Source: Thermodesulfobacteriota bacterium
Lineage (GTDB): Bacteria > Desulfobacterota_D > UBA1144 > Nemesobacterales > UBA2774
Direction: 5' to 3'
Assembly: GCA_040754335.1 (NCBI GenBank)
Contig: JBFMCV010000001.1
Span: forward strand, 310,001 to 374,000
Length of the DNA: 64,000 nt
This document shows, one piece after another, positions 26,421-35,614 of the stretch. The notes under the pieces were generated by a model. The model was not told where the DNA came from. It saw nothing but the letters and a program-made list of their open reading frames with translations, and did no database searches. Made by a program: the position numbers and the translations under genes. How positions within the stretch are numbered: the stretch's first letter is position 1; each line of letters begins with the position of its first letter.

Positions 26421-26939
26421 TCAGCTCTTTCCTATGAGTATGCCCGTCGCGAGGACTATGAGACCGCCCACTATTACCTGGAAAGCCGCCGATAGAAATG
26501 GCGTGTCCATATATCTCTTTCTTATATAAGCGATCGTTATAAGCTCGGCGCCGACCACGACGGATGCTGCTGCCAGAGCGGTTTCGAACCTGTCGATCAG
26601 GAAGGGGAGCGCGTGCCCAATCGCGCCCATGAACGTCATGAAGCCCTCGACCATACCCCGGAGCCACGGGCTCCCTCTCCCGCTTATCTTCCCGTCGTCC
26701 GAAAGGGCCTCAGAGAACGCCATGCTGATACCGGCACCCACGGCTGTTGCGAGACCTACGAGGAACGCGGTCCTGCTGTCCCTCGTAGCGAGCGCCGCTG
26801 CGAATAGGGGCGCGAGCGACGACACGGTACCGTCCATGAGCCCTGCCAACCCGGGCTGGACTACCTGTAGTATGAACCGCCTCCTTTCGTCGTCCCGCTC
26901 CGGGGCTTTGCCGGTTTCACTTAAATTTTCTGCTCCCAT
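26421..26939 (-). CDS. VIT/CCC1-family membrane protein (MbfA C-terminal type)
   Basis: A 172-residue membrane protein with about five spans. GLMDGTVSSLAPLFAAAL and MAFSEALSDDGKISGRG match the vacuolar-iron-transporter fold as found in the C-terminal half of MbfA (erythrin-VIT) iron exporters; GFMTFMGAIGHALPFLI is typical too. The N-terminal ferritin-like domain of MbfA is replaced by a short polar tail. Likely a divalent metal exporter at the inner membrane, by family. Its stop faces that of the NDH-2 fusion with 2 nt between. Confidence 0.82.
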   Translation of the reverse strand: MGAENLSETGKAPERDDERRRFILQVVQPGLAGLMDGTVSSLAPLFAAALATRDSRTAFLVGLATAVGAGISMAFSEALSDDGKISGRGSPWLRGMVEGFMTFMGAIGHALPFLIDRFETALAAASVVVGAELITIAYIRKRYMDTPFLSAAFQVIVGGLIVLATGILIGKS

Positions 26940-27001
26940 CCGCTTTATTATACATCTGTTTTTAATCAGATTTTTCCCATGTTCCGTAGGAGATGTATTG
27001 C

Positions 27002-27044
27002 TTGAATTGAAATATTTTTGGGGTTAGAATGGTTTTATAAAACC
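27002..27044 (+). promoter_or_regulatory. Promoter with operator-like palindrome over the start site
   Basis: TTGAAT (27002-27007), a 17-nt spacer and TAGAAT (27025-27030) form a promoter. Immediately after, GGTTTTATAAAACC (27031-27044) is a perfect 14-bp palindrome covering the expected transcript start. This is the arrangement of a repressible promoter for the secreted protein at 27074. Confidence 0.5.
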
Positions 27045-27073
27045 GGATAAAAGATAAATTCAGGGAGGTAGAG

Positions 27074-27748
27074 ATGGGTAAAATCACACGGCTCGCGGCT
27101 TTTTTTCTGATTCTTCTTACAGGAGGACTCAATGTCGGCGCCGGCGAGGCGGACATAACGATCGCCGAGTTCCGCCAGATGTACGACAGTTTACTCGCGG
27201 GAAAAACGCTCGTCACGCAATCCAAGGAAGACGGGATGGATATAATTAAGGAAAGCAGGTTCGGCCAGCCGGTAGGTGTCGGGGACAGCGACTTCGAAGT
27301 TCCGATAGAGACCGTGATAACTAAATCGAAAGACGGGGCCCCGGTGGAGAGCATTACTATCAAAATAATCGACAGGGTCAACGACATAGGCGGTCAGCCC
27401 ATTATCTACGAGGAGGCGAGGAGGATGTCTGTCGTGAGCGCGGGCGAAGAGGCCCAGGCGACGGAAGAAGTGGAATTCATCGGTCTTTTCCGCGCCTCCA
27501 AGAACGCAAAAGGCGGGTTCGATGTCCATAACTTCGGACTCATACCGTCCGTGGTGGTCGACGGGAATACGAACAAGATCGCGGGGTCGAATATCTCTTA
27601 TTCATGCTACCCCGAAGGCGGCCTGACCAAATGTGTTTTGACGGTCAGGGACTACAAGCTCGGCAAATACACTCCGCTCGTCGGTTACAAGCTCAAGGAC
27701 CCCATCGGTGGAGATTTCGTAGAAATTTCTCAGGAAATGAGGAAATAA
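27074..27748 (+). CDS. Secreted hypothetical protein
   Basis: A 224-residue protein with a signal peptide (MGKITRLAAFFLILLTGGLN, cleavage likely after VGA or AGE). The mature part is beta-rich and polar with two cysteines (YSCYPEGGLTKC) that could pair. No family is recognised. GGGAGG lies 7 nt upstream of the ATG. It may be co-transcribed with the lipoprotein 63 nt downstream. Confidence 0.7.
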   Translation: MGKITRLAAFFLILLTGGLNVGAGEADITIAEFRQMYDSLLAGKTLVTQSKEDGMDIIKESRFGQPVGVGDSDFEVPIETVITKSKDGAPVESITIKIIDRVNDIGGQPIIYEEARRMSVVSAGEEAQATEEVEFIGLFRASKNAKGGFDVHNFGLIPSVVVDGNTNKIAGSNISYSCYPEGGLTKCVLTVRDYKLGKYTPLVGYKLKDPIGGDFVEISQEMRK

Positions 27749-27811
27749 CGGTTATTATATTGGTAGTGGCCGGATAGATGAATTCGAAGAAATAACACGG
27801 AGGTTAAAGAG

Positions 27812-28186
27812 TTGAAAAAAATTGTGTTTCTTATAGCTGTGGTTGCGATCGTTGGGTGCCAGACTTATAACCCGGTCGTAGATCCTAGGAGCGTCGGAAA
27901 TGACGACGCTTATTACAGGGACCAGGCGGAGTGCAGGGCCATAGCCCAGCAGGGGGCGCCCGGCTGGAAGAATACGGCTAAGGATACGGTCGTCGGCGGA
28001 GCGGTAGGCACCGGCACCGGCGCGCTCATCGGCACTATAGCGGGGAATACTGTAGCGGGGCTCGCATACGGCGCCGTAATAGGCGGACTTGCGGGAGGTG
28101 CCAAAGGGGTTTATGATTCGGAAAAGGGCTATGAACAGATATACAGGAACTGCATGATCGGAAGGGGCTATAACGTTCTTAACTGA
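27812..28186 (+). CDS. Glycine-zipper lipoprotein
   Basis: A 124-residue protein starting at TTG with GGAGG 8 nt upstream. The signal ends in the lipobox IVGC, so Cys16 is probably lipidated. After a polar segment, TVVGGAVGTGTGALIGTIAG and the following glycine-rich stretch form glycine zippers, as in outer-membrane SlyB/OsmB-like lipoproteins. The cysteines of AECRA and RNCMIG may pair. The role is probably in the envelope, but is not known. Confidence 0.78.
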   Translation: MKKIVFLIAVVAIVGCQTYNPVVDPRSVGNDDAYYRDQAECRAIAQQGAPGWKNTAKDTVVGGAVGTGTGALIGTIAGNTVAGLAYGAVIGGLAGGAKGVYDSEKGYEQIYRNCMIGRGYNVLN

Positions 28187-28200
28187 TTGCAATCGAGGGT

Positions 28201-29319
28201 ATGGACGACCGTAAGATCGGGAGATTCCTGGAACTCTTCGACCTCGGCCGTAATTTCACGGACGAAGAGCTGAAGGCCGCTTACAGGGACTTGGTGCAGG
28301 TATGGCACCCGGATAAGTATTCCAATAGCGAGCGGTTGAGAATCCGAGCGGAATCCAAGATAAAGCTTATCAACGAGGCTTACGGGACTCTTGAGGAAAT
28401 CCTCAGGAGAAAGGAAGTACGTTCGGACTCGCAAAGCGGTTCCGACGCCGCTTTTGCGCAGGGTCCGAATCCTAATATCTATTTCGGCAGCATATTCCAC
28501 ACGACCGACTTTTCCGAATTGAGCGACATCGCGTTTGCGCATGCTCTAAGGCTGGCGCTGTCATCGAACGCGAGGCTCGAGCTGTTCCATGTGCTGCCGA
28601 CACACGGCAAGGACGTCATATCGGAATTCCCCAGGATAAGGGACACGCTCGTGCGCTGGAACATTATTTCGAAGGAGAATGCAGAGGACGACCTCCGCTC
28701 GCTCGGTTTCTCCTATTCAAAAGTGGTGGCAGTTCACAAGGACCCCGTGGCCTCGATACTCAATTACTTGAGGACTCATCCGTCTGAAGTAAACGTGCTC
28801 GCCGCCCACACGAGGTCGGGTCCAGGAAACCTTCTCCACAGGTCGGTCGCGGGAAAGGTCTCCCGCGATTCGGGCGGCTGGACGCTCTTCATAAAGGACA
28901 ACGAGCGCGGTTTCGTGTCCTCGCAAGACGGAACTATAAGTCTCAGGAATATTCTCATACCTATTGACTCCGAGCCCGATCCTATGCTCGGCGTTTACGC
29001 CGCGTCGCGGCTCGCGCAGGTGTTTGGAAATAAAGCCTGCGTGTTCACTCTCTTATACGTCGGGGAGCCTGCGGATATGCCGGTCGTACGGCCACCCGGA
29101 AACGCCGGATGGGTGTGGAACACCGTAGCGCGCCGTGGGAGCATTGTGGAAAACATACTCGGCGTCGCGGATGAGGTCGCTGCCGACGTTATAGTTATGG
29201 GGACCAAGGGCAATCAGGGGTTTCTCGACGCCCTCAGGGGGAGCACTACCGAGCAGATACTCCGCAGGGGCCTGACCCCGCTGCTGACCGTGCCCGAGCG
29301 CCGTATACGGAAGAGATAA
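28201..29319 (+). CDS. J-domain fused to two universal stress protein domains
   Basis: A 372-residue protein. Residues 5-66 are a J-domain with the essential HPD motif (VQVWHPDKYSN) and KLINEAYGTLEEIL as its last helix. Two UspA-like domains follow, about 93-225 and 240-368. The second has an intact ATP-binding motif G-2x-G-9x-G-S in GTKGNQGFLDALRGSTTE; in the first the corresponding HTRSGPGNLLHRSVAG is degenerate. The J-domain would recruit and stimulate a DnaK/Hsp70, with the Usp part as a nucleotide-sensing or client module (inference). It starts 14 nt after the lipoprotein gene. Confidence 0.88.
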   Translation: MDDRKIGRFLELFDLGRNFTDEELKAAYRDLVQVWHPDKYSNSERLRIRAESKIKLINEAYGTLEEILRRKEVRSDSQSGSDAAFAQGPNPNIYFGSIFHTTDFSELSDIAFAHALRLALSSNARLELFHVLPTHGKDVISEFPRIRDTLVRWNIISKENAEDDLRSLGFSYSKVVAVHKDPVASILNYLRTHPSEVNVLAAHTRSGPGNLLHRSVAGKVSRDSGGWTLFIKDNERGFVSSQDGTISLRNILIPIDSEPDPMLGVYAASRLAQVFGNKACVFTLLYVGEPADMPVVRPPGNAGWVWNTVARRGSIVENILGVADEVAADVIVMGTKGNQGFLDALRGSTTEQILRRGLTPLLTVPERRIRKR

Positions 29320-29415
29320 TCAAACGTGTGTTTTCCATTATATCAATTTCTACCGGAAGCCGTTCATGCAATTCCCCCCTGCTGCTCCGGGAGCCGTTAA
29401 CCCCGGCCCGCGCTC

Positions 29416-31227
29416 TTAACCCAGATACCAGAAGCAGAGGAATATTATGACAGTCGGAAGAAGAGCCGCTGTGAACAGGCCTATGGGGGATACCGCGTCG
29501 TCGAAGTGTTTCTTCAGTATCGACTGCCCCGCGGGGTTAGGCGCGTTTGCGATAACTGTAAGCCCTCCGCCCGTGACGGCCCCCGCGACGACTGCGTATT
29601 TCAGGCTGTCCGTGAAATCGGGGACGAGAGTGCTCAGGTATGTAATCGCAGCGTTGTCGTTGAACCCTGTGAGTATTGTTGCGCCCAGCATTAAGGGGAA
29701 CTCGCTCAGTCCCCCGAGCACGGGCTCGATCCACCATCCCTGGAGTCCCCCGTGAATTACGAGGCCCGCCAGGAAAAACCCCACGAGCATCGCGGGCTGG
29801 AGATTGATCCTGTTCTGATACGGAGCCGTTATCTGGGCGAAGCCCAGGAAGAACAGGAGCCCCAGTACGAAGAGCTGAGTGTGGTGCGCGTTGATTATCG
29901 TCCAGGCCATGAACAGGATGTGCACGGCCGTTACCCAGGTGGGCACGGGGTCCTCCCGCTTGTCCCAGTCGGGGTCGACGAATTCGGGTCGCATGCTCTC
30001 GGGCAGGACGCCCGGAAGGAATCGCCTTATTTTTCTAAGCTTGATCTCCTGAAAGCGTTTTTCGAAAGCCTCCCTTATGAGCCGCTCGTCTATGCCTTCC
30101 GCCATGAGCTTGGGCAGGGACTCGGCTTCCATCCTCTCTCGTATCAGGCTTGAAAGGAGTTCTGTCTTCTCGTTTATCGACTCGATTATCCTTCTCTCTT
30201 TCTCTACCGCCGCCTTGACCCTGTCGAATTCCTTTTGTATGCGCGCCTGTGTGACGTAGGTCGCCTCGATCTTGTCTTTCAACGTGCGTAAGGCGAAAGA
30301 CTCCTGCAGCTTGGCCAGTTCCGTACGGAAGACCGCGAAATAGATGCCGTTTGAGACCAGGATGCCTATGAGTGCCTTCCATCCGAAGTGAGTGAGCATG
30401 AAGTCCGTCCCCCAGTTCCAGGGACCGGATACCATAAGCACGGGAGGCGCCGCGAAGTGCGTCAAGGTGCCGCCGACGGAGATATTGACGAAAAGGAGTC
30501 CCATTGTCGCGTATTTGAGCTTCGCGCTCGGCTTGAGGTCGTAAAATTTATTCGAGAGCACGAGCGCGGATATGGTGATTGCGGCTGGCTCCGTAATGAA
30601 CGAGCCCAGAAGCGGGCCGATGGTCAGGATCGTGAACCAGAGCGCGGCGAGAGAGCCGCCGATGAGGCCCGCGACCTTCCACATCATGGACTCCGCGAGT
30701 TTTAGTATCGGGCGCGTCGCCGCGAGGGTCATAATAACCACCACGAACGCGGGCTCTGTAAAGTTAACGCCGTGACTGAAGTAATTGACGACGGTGGGCC
30801 ATCCGAATTCCAGCAGTATCGCAACTATTAAGACTAGCGCCCAAAAGCCGAACACCACCTCTACCTCGCCGAGGAAATGAAACAGCTCAGCGCCGAAGTG
30901 CACCGAATTCTCGTCGGCTTCACCTCTCTTTATTCGCTCCTCATGCCTGTGCTCCCATTTATGCGCTATGGTCATGAATTTGCTGGCCAGGAAAGTGTGG
31001 ACAATGGCGCAAAAGAAGATGAGAGTCGCCACGAGGTTGAACGGCTCCTGTCTTATCCGGTCTTTTAATATCGCGGGGATGCTCCCGAGGTCAGAATCGT
31101 TATAGCTCTCGAGCGCAGGTGGGAACTTGGAGTTTTCGGATGCGGTATTCACGGAAGCCCACGCCGTGTAAGCGGATACAGCCAGGAATCCCAGCACGGC
31201 TAACAGATACAGGTATTTTCTCTGCAT
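29416..31227 (-). CDS. Putative Na+/H+ antiporter
   Basis: A 603-residue membrane protein with about twelve spans in two blocks. TEPAAITISALVLS and GFNDNAAITYLSTLVPDF resemble the duplicated ion-binding regions of NhaD/ArsB-type ion transporters, and the overall protein matches the putative Na+/H+ antiporter family (Pfam PF07399) as I recall it. Between the blocks, residues about 300-410 form a highly charged helical segment. The N-terminal ~60 residues look like a signal or anchor plus a periplasmic loop. It presumably exchanges Na+ for H+ at the inner membrane. Confidence 0.8.
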   Translation of the reverse strand: MQRKYLYLLAVLGFLAVSAYTAWASVNTASENSKFPPALESYNDSDLGSIPAILKDRIRQEPFNLVATLIFFCAIVHTFLASKFMTIAHKWEHRHEERIKRGEADENSVHFGAELFHFLGEVEVVFGFWALVLIVAILLEFGWPTVVNYFSHGVNFTEPAFVVVIMTLAATRPILKLAESMMWKVAGLIGGSLAALWFTILTIGPLLGSFITEPAAITISALVLSNKFYDLKPSAKLKYATMGLLFVNISVGGTLTHFAAPPVLMVSGPWNWGTDFMLTHFGWKALIGILVSNGIYFAVFRTELAKLQESFALRTLKDKIEATYVTQARIQKEFDRVKAAVEKERRIIESINEKTELLSSLIRERMEAESLPKLMAEGIDERLIREAFEKRFQEIKLRKIRRFLPGVLPESMRPEFVDPDWDKREDPVPTWVTAVHILFMAWTIINAHHTQLFVLGLLFFLGFAQITAPYQNRINLQPAMLVGFFLAGLVIHGGLQGWWIEPVLGGLSEFPLMLGATILTGFNDNAAITYLSTLVPDFTDSLKYAVVAGAVTGGGLTVIANAPNPAGQSILKKHFDDAVSPIGLFTAALLPTVIIFLCFWYLG

Positions 31228-31351
31228 GTCAGTGACTCTGGATCTTCGGGAATCAGGCGTACGGGCCGTTATAAGAATGGATTTCCATAAACCCGTAACG
31301 AAGTTGCGGGATTTATTCTACACAATCCCGCGCCGATAATAAAGGCCTGTA

Positions 31352-31918
31352 CTAGTCGTCCTCGGGTGAGGCTTTCCGGTCGTAGATCTCTTTTTGATGC
31401 TCGAGCGGGACGTCGCCGAGGTTGTTCGTTATATGGACGTTGCCCTTGTCGTCGACCCATTCGTAGAACTCGCTTTCTTTTGGGCTCTCCGGCGGAGCTT
31501 CATCCACGGAGACGCTTTCGTTCCCGGTCTCATCAGGAGGGAACAGCTCCGTGTCCTCTTCCTCTTGCGCGGCCCCCGTTTCCCCGTCTTTATCCCCTTC
31601 CTGTGTCGGAGGCTCTTTCGGCGCGTTTACCTCGATATTGCTCTTCCGCTGGAGGCTCCTGCCGAGCGTGCTTCCGCCCTGGCCCTGACCCAGTGTCGAA
31701 AGGCCGAAGTTGTCGAGGTTTTCCTCCGGCCAGTAATAGTATTCGTAAGGCTGCTGCTCGATAACCACAGGCTCGCCTGAGCCCTGGCCTGTGCTCTGAC
31801 TCTCCTCCTCGGGCATGGTTTCCTCTCCTCCGGGTTCGCTGTCCTCATACTGTGCGAACGCCGGATACGCAGGAACTAGTAACAGTAATGCCGATAAGAC
31901 TAAAAGAACATCTTTCAT
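31352..31918 (-). CDS. Exported DUF4124-type protein
   Basis: A 188-residue protein. A signal peptide (LLVLSALLLLVPAYPAFAQ) is cleaved near residue 22. A long low-complexity acidic and Gln/Pro/Glu-rich linker follows. The C-terminal 45 residues, FYEWVDDKGNVHITNNLGDV with a positive tail, match the DUF4124 motif (W.D..G..h.t). DUF4124 proteins are periplasmic; function is unknown. It stands alone. Confidence 0.78.
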   Translation of the reverse strand: MKDVLLVLSALLLLVPAYPAFAQYEDSEPGGEETMPEEESQSTGQGSGEPVVIEQQPYEYYYWPEENLDNFGLSTLGQGQGGSTLGRSLQRKSNIEVNAPKEPPTQEGDKDGETGAAQEEEDTELFPPDETGNESVSVDEAPPESPKESEFYEWVDDKGNVHITNNLGDVPLEHQKEIYDRKASPEDD

Positions 31919-32014
31919 CTTGGCGCTCCCTCTCTTTCAAGCCTGTTTAATTATAACCCGTGCCGGGGCGGGATGTGTTACATTATTTAGATGAATTTAT
32001 CGGGAGGTATATAA

Positions 32015-32392
32015 ATGAAAATGCTGACTGCTCTGCAGCTCTTTTTAATTATGATACTGCCTGCGGTTTACACTTATTCGAACGCTGCAGGTGCGGAAGG
32101 CTTGTCGACCGTAAGCTCCGAGTCTGAAACCGTATCAGCCGCGCCCGGGAAAGCCGTCTCGGCCAGGTGTACGTGTCCCGCGGGTATGGAGCTCATCGGC
32201 GGGGGAGGGGAATGCACTGGATTTCTAGTGACGGACGGCTGGGCGAGCCTTGCGAAAAGCGCCCCTGTTCCTGACGGCTCTTCATGGTATGTCGAATGCG
32301 CTAACACCGGAACGCGCCCTGGCGAGATACAGGCTAAAGCCTGGGCGATATGCGCCGACCCTGCGGTCTTCGATACGAATAAAAGGAAATGA
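32015..32392 (+). CDS. Small secreted hypothetical protein
   Basis: A 125-residue protein with a signal peptide (hydrophobic LQLFLIMILPAVYTYS, cleavage likely after NAAG or AGA near residue 27). The mature part has five cysteines (CTC, ECTG, VEC, ICADP) and a GGGGECTGFLVTDGW stretch. No family is recognised. GGGAGG lies 9 nt before the ATG, supporting translation. It converges on the RND pump gene with 12 nt between stops. Confidence 0.65.
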   Translation: MKMLTALQLFLIMILPAVYTYSNAAGAEGLSTVSSESETVSAAPGKAVSARCTCPAGMELIGGGGECTGFLVTDGWASLAKSAPVPDGSSWYVECANTGTRPGEIQAKAWAICADPAVFDTNKRK

Positions 32393-32404
32393 ATAGCCTT
32401 CCCG

Positions 32405-35400
32405 TCACCTGGACGGGTTCGGTATCTTGAAGAAGATCGTATAGAGGACGGGGACCACGACGAGCGTGAGCACGGTAGCTACGAGGAGACCGAACATGAT
32501 AGTCACCGCCATCGACACGAAAAACGCGTCCTGGAGAAGCGGTATCATGCCGAGTATCGTTGTCGCCGCGGCCATCATCACGGGGTTCAGCCTGCTCACC
32601 CCCGAATCAACGACCGACTGGTAGCGGTCCTTCCCGCTTTTTATCTCCGTGTCAATCTGGTCTATAAGCACTATTGCGTTCTTGATTAGCATTCCCGAGA
32701 GGCTGAGAAGGCCGAGGAGGGCCATGAACCCGAAAGGCTGCTTGAACAAGATGAGCCCGACCGTGACGCCTATGATCGAGAGAGGTACTGTGAGCCATAT
32801 AATCAGGGGCTGCCTCACCGAGTTGAAGAGGAACACAACTATGAGCACCATCATAGCGAAGAATACCGGAATGCTCTTTTGGAGTCCGGCGTTCGCCCTG
32901 GCGGAGTCCTCCGCCTCTCCACCCCAGGCTATATAGTAGCCGGGCAGTCCCTTTAGCGGCAGCTGGTCGGAATCGCGTATGGGTATAACCTCGTGGTCGA
33001 AGTCCTGAAAGGGGTTGTCTTCCGGACCGAAATCCTGGCCCGTCACCCTGCCTACGTCCACGTTAAGCGCTTTTTCTATCTCGGGCTTCACGCGCGCGAG
33101 AAGCTCGCTCGGGAGCTCCGTCCTAGGGTCGGCGTGTATTTTTATCATCGTCACTCTGTCCCTTCTTCCTATATTAGCGTCCTCGGTCTCTGTGTTGAAA
33201 CCCGATATCACCTGTCCTATAGGTATCATTCTGCCGGCGGCCGTGCTCCATATCTGGAGGCTCTGCAGAGTGTCCAGGTTCATCCTCTCGTATTCAGGTG
33301 CCCTGGCGATTATAGGCATCAGCTGCGGCTCGAAAGTGCTTTTGTCCCTGTATATGCCGGTCGTCGTGCCCGAGAACGATTCTTCGAACGCCCTCGCGAC
33401 CTCGGGCCTGGATATTCCGAGCTGGCTCGCCTGGGCCTCCTCCATCTGCGGCCTGACGACCTTCACCTTCTCCTTCCACTCGTCCCTCACGGCTTTAGCC
33501 TGCGGGTCTGCGTTGAGGATCTCCTTGACCTTACCCGCGAGCTCCCTGAGCACCATTCTGTCGGGCCCGCTTATGCGGAGCTGTATCTTCCCCCCTTCTC
33601 CGGGACCGAGGAGGAATTTCCTCACGTTCACGACCGCATTGGGCAGGAGCTTTTCGAGGTCGTCCTGCGTCTTCTGAAATATAGGGTCGATGACGTTGTA
33701 GTTTTCAACGGTTGCAAGGATGACGGCGTAACTGGACGATGACTTCCCCGGCACATACGTGAGCAGGAACCTCGGGTCGCCGCCTCCGATCTCCGTGATT
33801 ACGTCCGTCACGCCTTCCACGCCCCTGAGGTATTTCTCCGCTGCGTCGAGCTCCTTGGCGGTGTCCTCTATCCTATATCCCTCGGGGAAATATAGCTCGA
33901 CGAAAAACTGCGGCCTCGTCGCCGTAGGGAAGAACATGGTCTTCACGAACCCGAACCCGATGATGGACAGGATAAAAATTCCGACCACGATGCCGACAGT
34001 TACGTATCTCCGGCTGATCGCGGCTATGAGCAGTTTTTTATAAGTCTGAAAGAATCTCCCCGCGTAAGGGTCTTTCGCGTTGGAATCAACCTTCCCGGGC
34101 TTCTTTTTCCCTATCAGGAAATGTTTACAGAGGAGAGGCGTTATCGTCACCGCCGTGACCCAGCTGAACATAAGCGAGATTAAAATGACCTGAAAGAGTG
34201 ATCGGCAATACTCCCCTGTGCTGTCCTTGGATGTGCCTATCGCGGCGAACGCCAGGACCGCCACCACGGTCGCCCCGAGAAGAGGCATTGCCGTCTGTCC
34301 CACGATATCGTTAGCCGCGCTTATAGCGTCCTCTCCCTGCTCCATCTTTATCCTCATGCCGTCTACGACCACAATCGCGTTGTCTACTAGCATGCCGAGC
34401 GCGATTATAAGCGCACCTAGCGAGATCCTTTCGAGCGTTATGTTCCACATGCCCATAAAAACAAAAGTTCCGCATATCGTGATGAAGAGGACGGCTCCGA
34501 TGATAAGACCGCTCCTGAGCCCCATAGCGAAAAGCAGGACGACCACGACAATTACGATTGCTTCTATGAGGTTTATTACGAACCCGTTTATCGACTGGGT
34601 TACCGATTCCGACTGGAGAGAGATGACTTCAAGCTCCATCCCAAGCGGCGCGAGCGGCTCGAGCTCCTTTACCTTCTGCTCTATGCCTTCCCCCATTGTC
34701 ACGACGTTTCCGCCGAGGACCGTCGATATAGCGAGGCCGATCGCGGGTTTCCCGTTGTACCGGAGCATGTTTTTCGGCGGCTCCCTGTAACCTCTCCTGA
34801 CGTCGGCCACGTCCCTCAGATACACGAGGTTCTTGCCCCCGCGGCTGCTCACCAGGAGGTCCCCGAACTCTTCCTCGGAAGTAAACTCGCCCGTCGGGCT
34901 TATAGGGTATTTCTCCGTTCCCACGTCGATGTCGCCGGCGTCTGAGGGAAGGTTCTTGGCCCGGAGCGCGTTGTAGATATCCATCTGCGATATCTCGAGC
35001 GCCGCCATCTTGGGGCGCGACATCTCTACGTAAACCGCCTCGGGCTGCTCGCCGTAGAGGATTATTTTCTTGACGTCCTTGACCAGGAGCAGCTCCCTCT
35101 TGAGGAGGTCGGCGTAGTCCTTTAGCTCGGCATACGTGTATCCTTCTCCCGTGATCGCCAGATAGACGCCGTATACGTCGCCGTAGTCGTCGTTGACCAG
35201 GGACGGGCCCGCGCCCGGGGGCAGCTGGGACTGGTAATCGTTAACCTTCCTCCTGAGCTCGTCCCATACCTGGGGCAGGCTCTTCTTGTCGTATTCGTCC
35301 TTGATCACGGCCTTTACCGTCGAGAGTCCGCGGGACGAAGTGGACTCGACCCTCTTCAGCTGCCCAAGCTCCTGGACTGCTTTCTCGATCACGTTGGTTA

Positions 35401-35587
35401 CTTCCTTTTCGACTTCCGAGGCGCTCGCGCCGGGGTAGGGCGTAGTTATTATGGCTTCTTTGATTGTGAACTCGGGGTCCTCCAGCCTGGGCAGGCTCTG
35501 GAACGATTTAAACCCCGCGTAGACGACTACGATTGTGAGCGTGATCGTGATTACGTTTTTTCTTATGGACAATTCGGCTATCTTCAT
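32405..35587 (-). CDS. RND efflux pump inner-membrane permease
   Basis: A 1060-residue HAE1/AcrB-type permease with 12 spans and two large periplasmic loops. The N-terminus is standard, with LEDPEFTIKEAIITTPYPGA early on. In span 4, GMLVDNAIVVVDG keeps the first proton-relay aspartate while the second is Asn, as in one HAE1 subgroup. The second half has LLSLSGMLIKNAIVLID and the final span VLTLVVVPVLYTIFF. It is the last gene of a three-gene operon after the adaptor (27-nt gap) and TolC-type component. It exports hydrophobic compounds using the proton gradient; the substrate is unknown. Confidence 0.95.
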   Translation of the reverse strand: MKIAELSIRKNVITITLTIVVVYAGFKSFQSLPRLEDPEFTIKEAIITTPYPGASASEVEKEVTNVIEKAVQELGQLKRVESTSSRGLSTVKAVIKDEYDKKSLPQVWDELRRKVNDYQSQLPPGAGPSLVNDDYGDVYGVYLAITGEGYTYAELKDYADLLKRELLLVKDVKKIILYGEQPEAVYVEMSRPKMAALEISQMDIYNALRAKNLPSDAGDIDVGTEKYPISPTGEFTSEEEFGDLLVSSRGGKNLVYLRDVADVRRGYREPPKNMLRYNGKPAIGLAISTVLGGNVVTMGEGIEQKVKELEPLAPLGMELEVISLQSESVTQSINGFVINLIEAIVIVVVVLLFAMGLRSGLIIGAVLFITICGTFVFMGMWNITLERISLGALIIALGMLVDNAIVVVDGMRIKMEQGEDAISAANDIVGQTAMPLLGATVVAVLAFAAIGTSKDSTGEYCRSLFQVILISLMFSWVTAVTITPLLCKHFLIGKKKPGKVDSNAKDPYAGRFFQTYKKLLIAAISRRYVTVGIVVGIFILSIIGFGFVKTMFFPTATRPQFFVELYFPEGYRIEDTAKELDAAEKYLRGVEGVTDVITEIGGGDPRFLLTYVPGKSSSSYAVILATVENYNVIDPIFQKTQDDLEKLLPNAVVNVRKFLLGPGEGGKIQLRISGPDRMVLRELAGKVKEILNADPQAKAVRDEWKEKVKVVRPQMEEAQASQLGISRPEVARAFEESFSGTTTGIYRDKSTFEPQLMPIIARAPEYERMNLDTLQSLQIWSTAAGRMIPIGQVISGFNTETEDANIGRRDRVTMIKIHADPRTELPSELLARVKPEIEKALNVDVGRVTGQDFGPEDNPFQDFDHEVIPIRDSDQLPLKGLPGYYIAWGGEAEDSARANAGLQKSIPVFFAMMVLIVVFLFNSVRQPLIIWLTVPLSIIGVTVGLILFKQPFGFMALLGLLSLSGMLIKNAIVLIDQIDTEIKSGKDRYQSVVDSGVSRLNPVMMAAATTILGMIPLLQDAFFVSMAVTIMFGLLVATVLTLVVVPVLYTIFFKIPNPSR

Positions 35588-35614
35588 CCGGGGGAGACCT
35601 TCATGCCTTGAATT

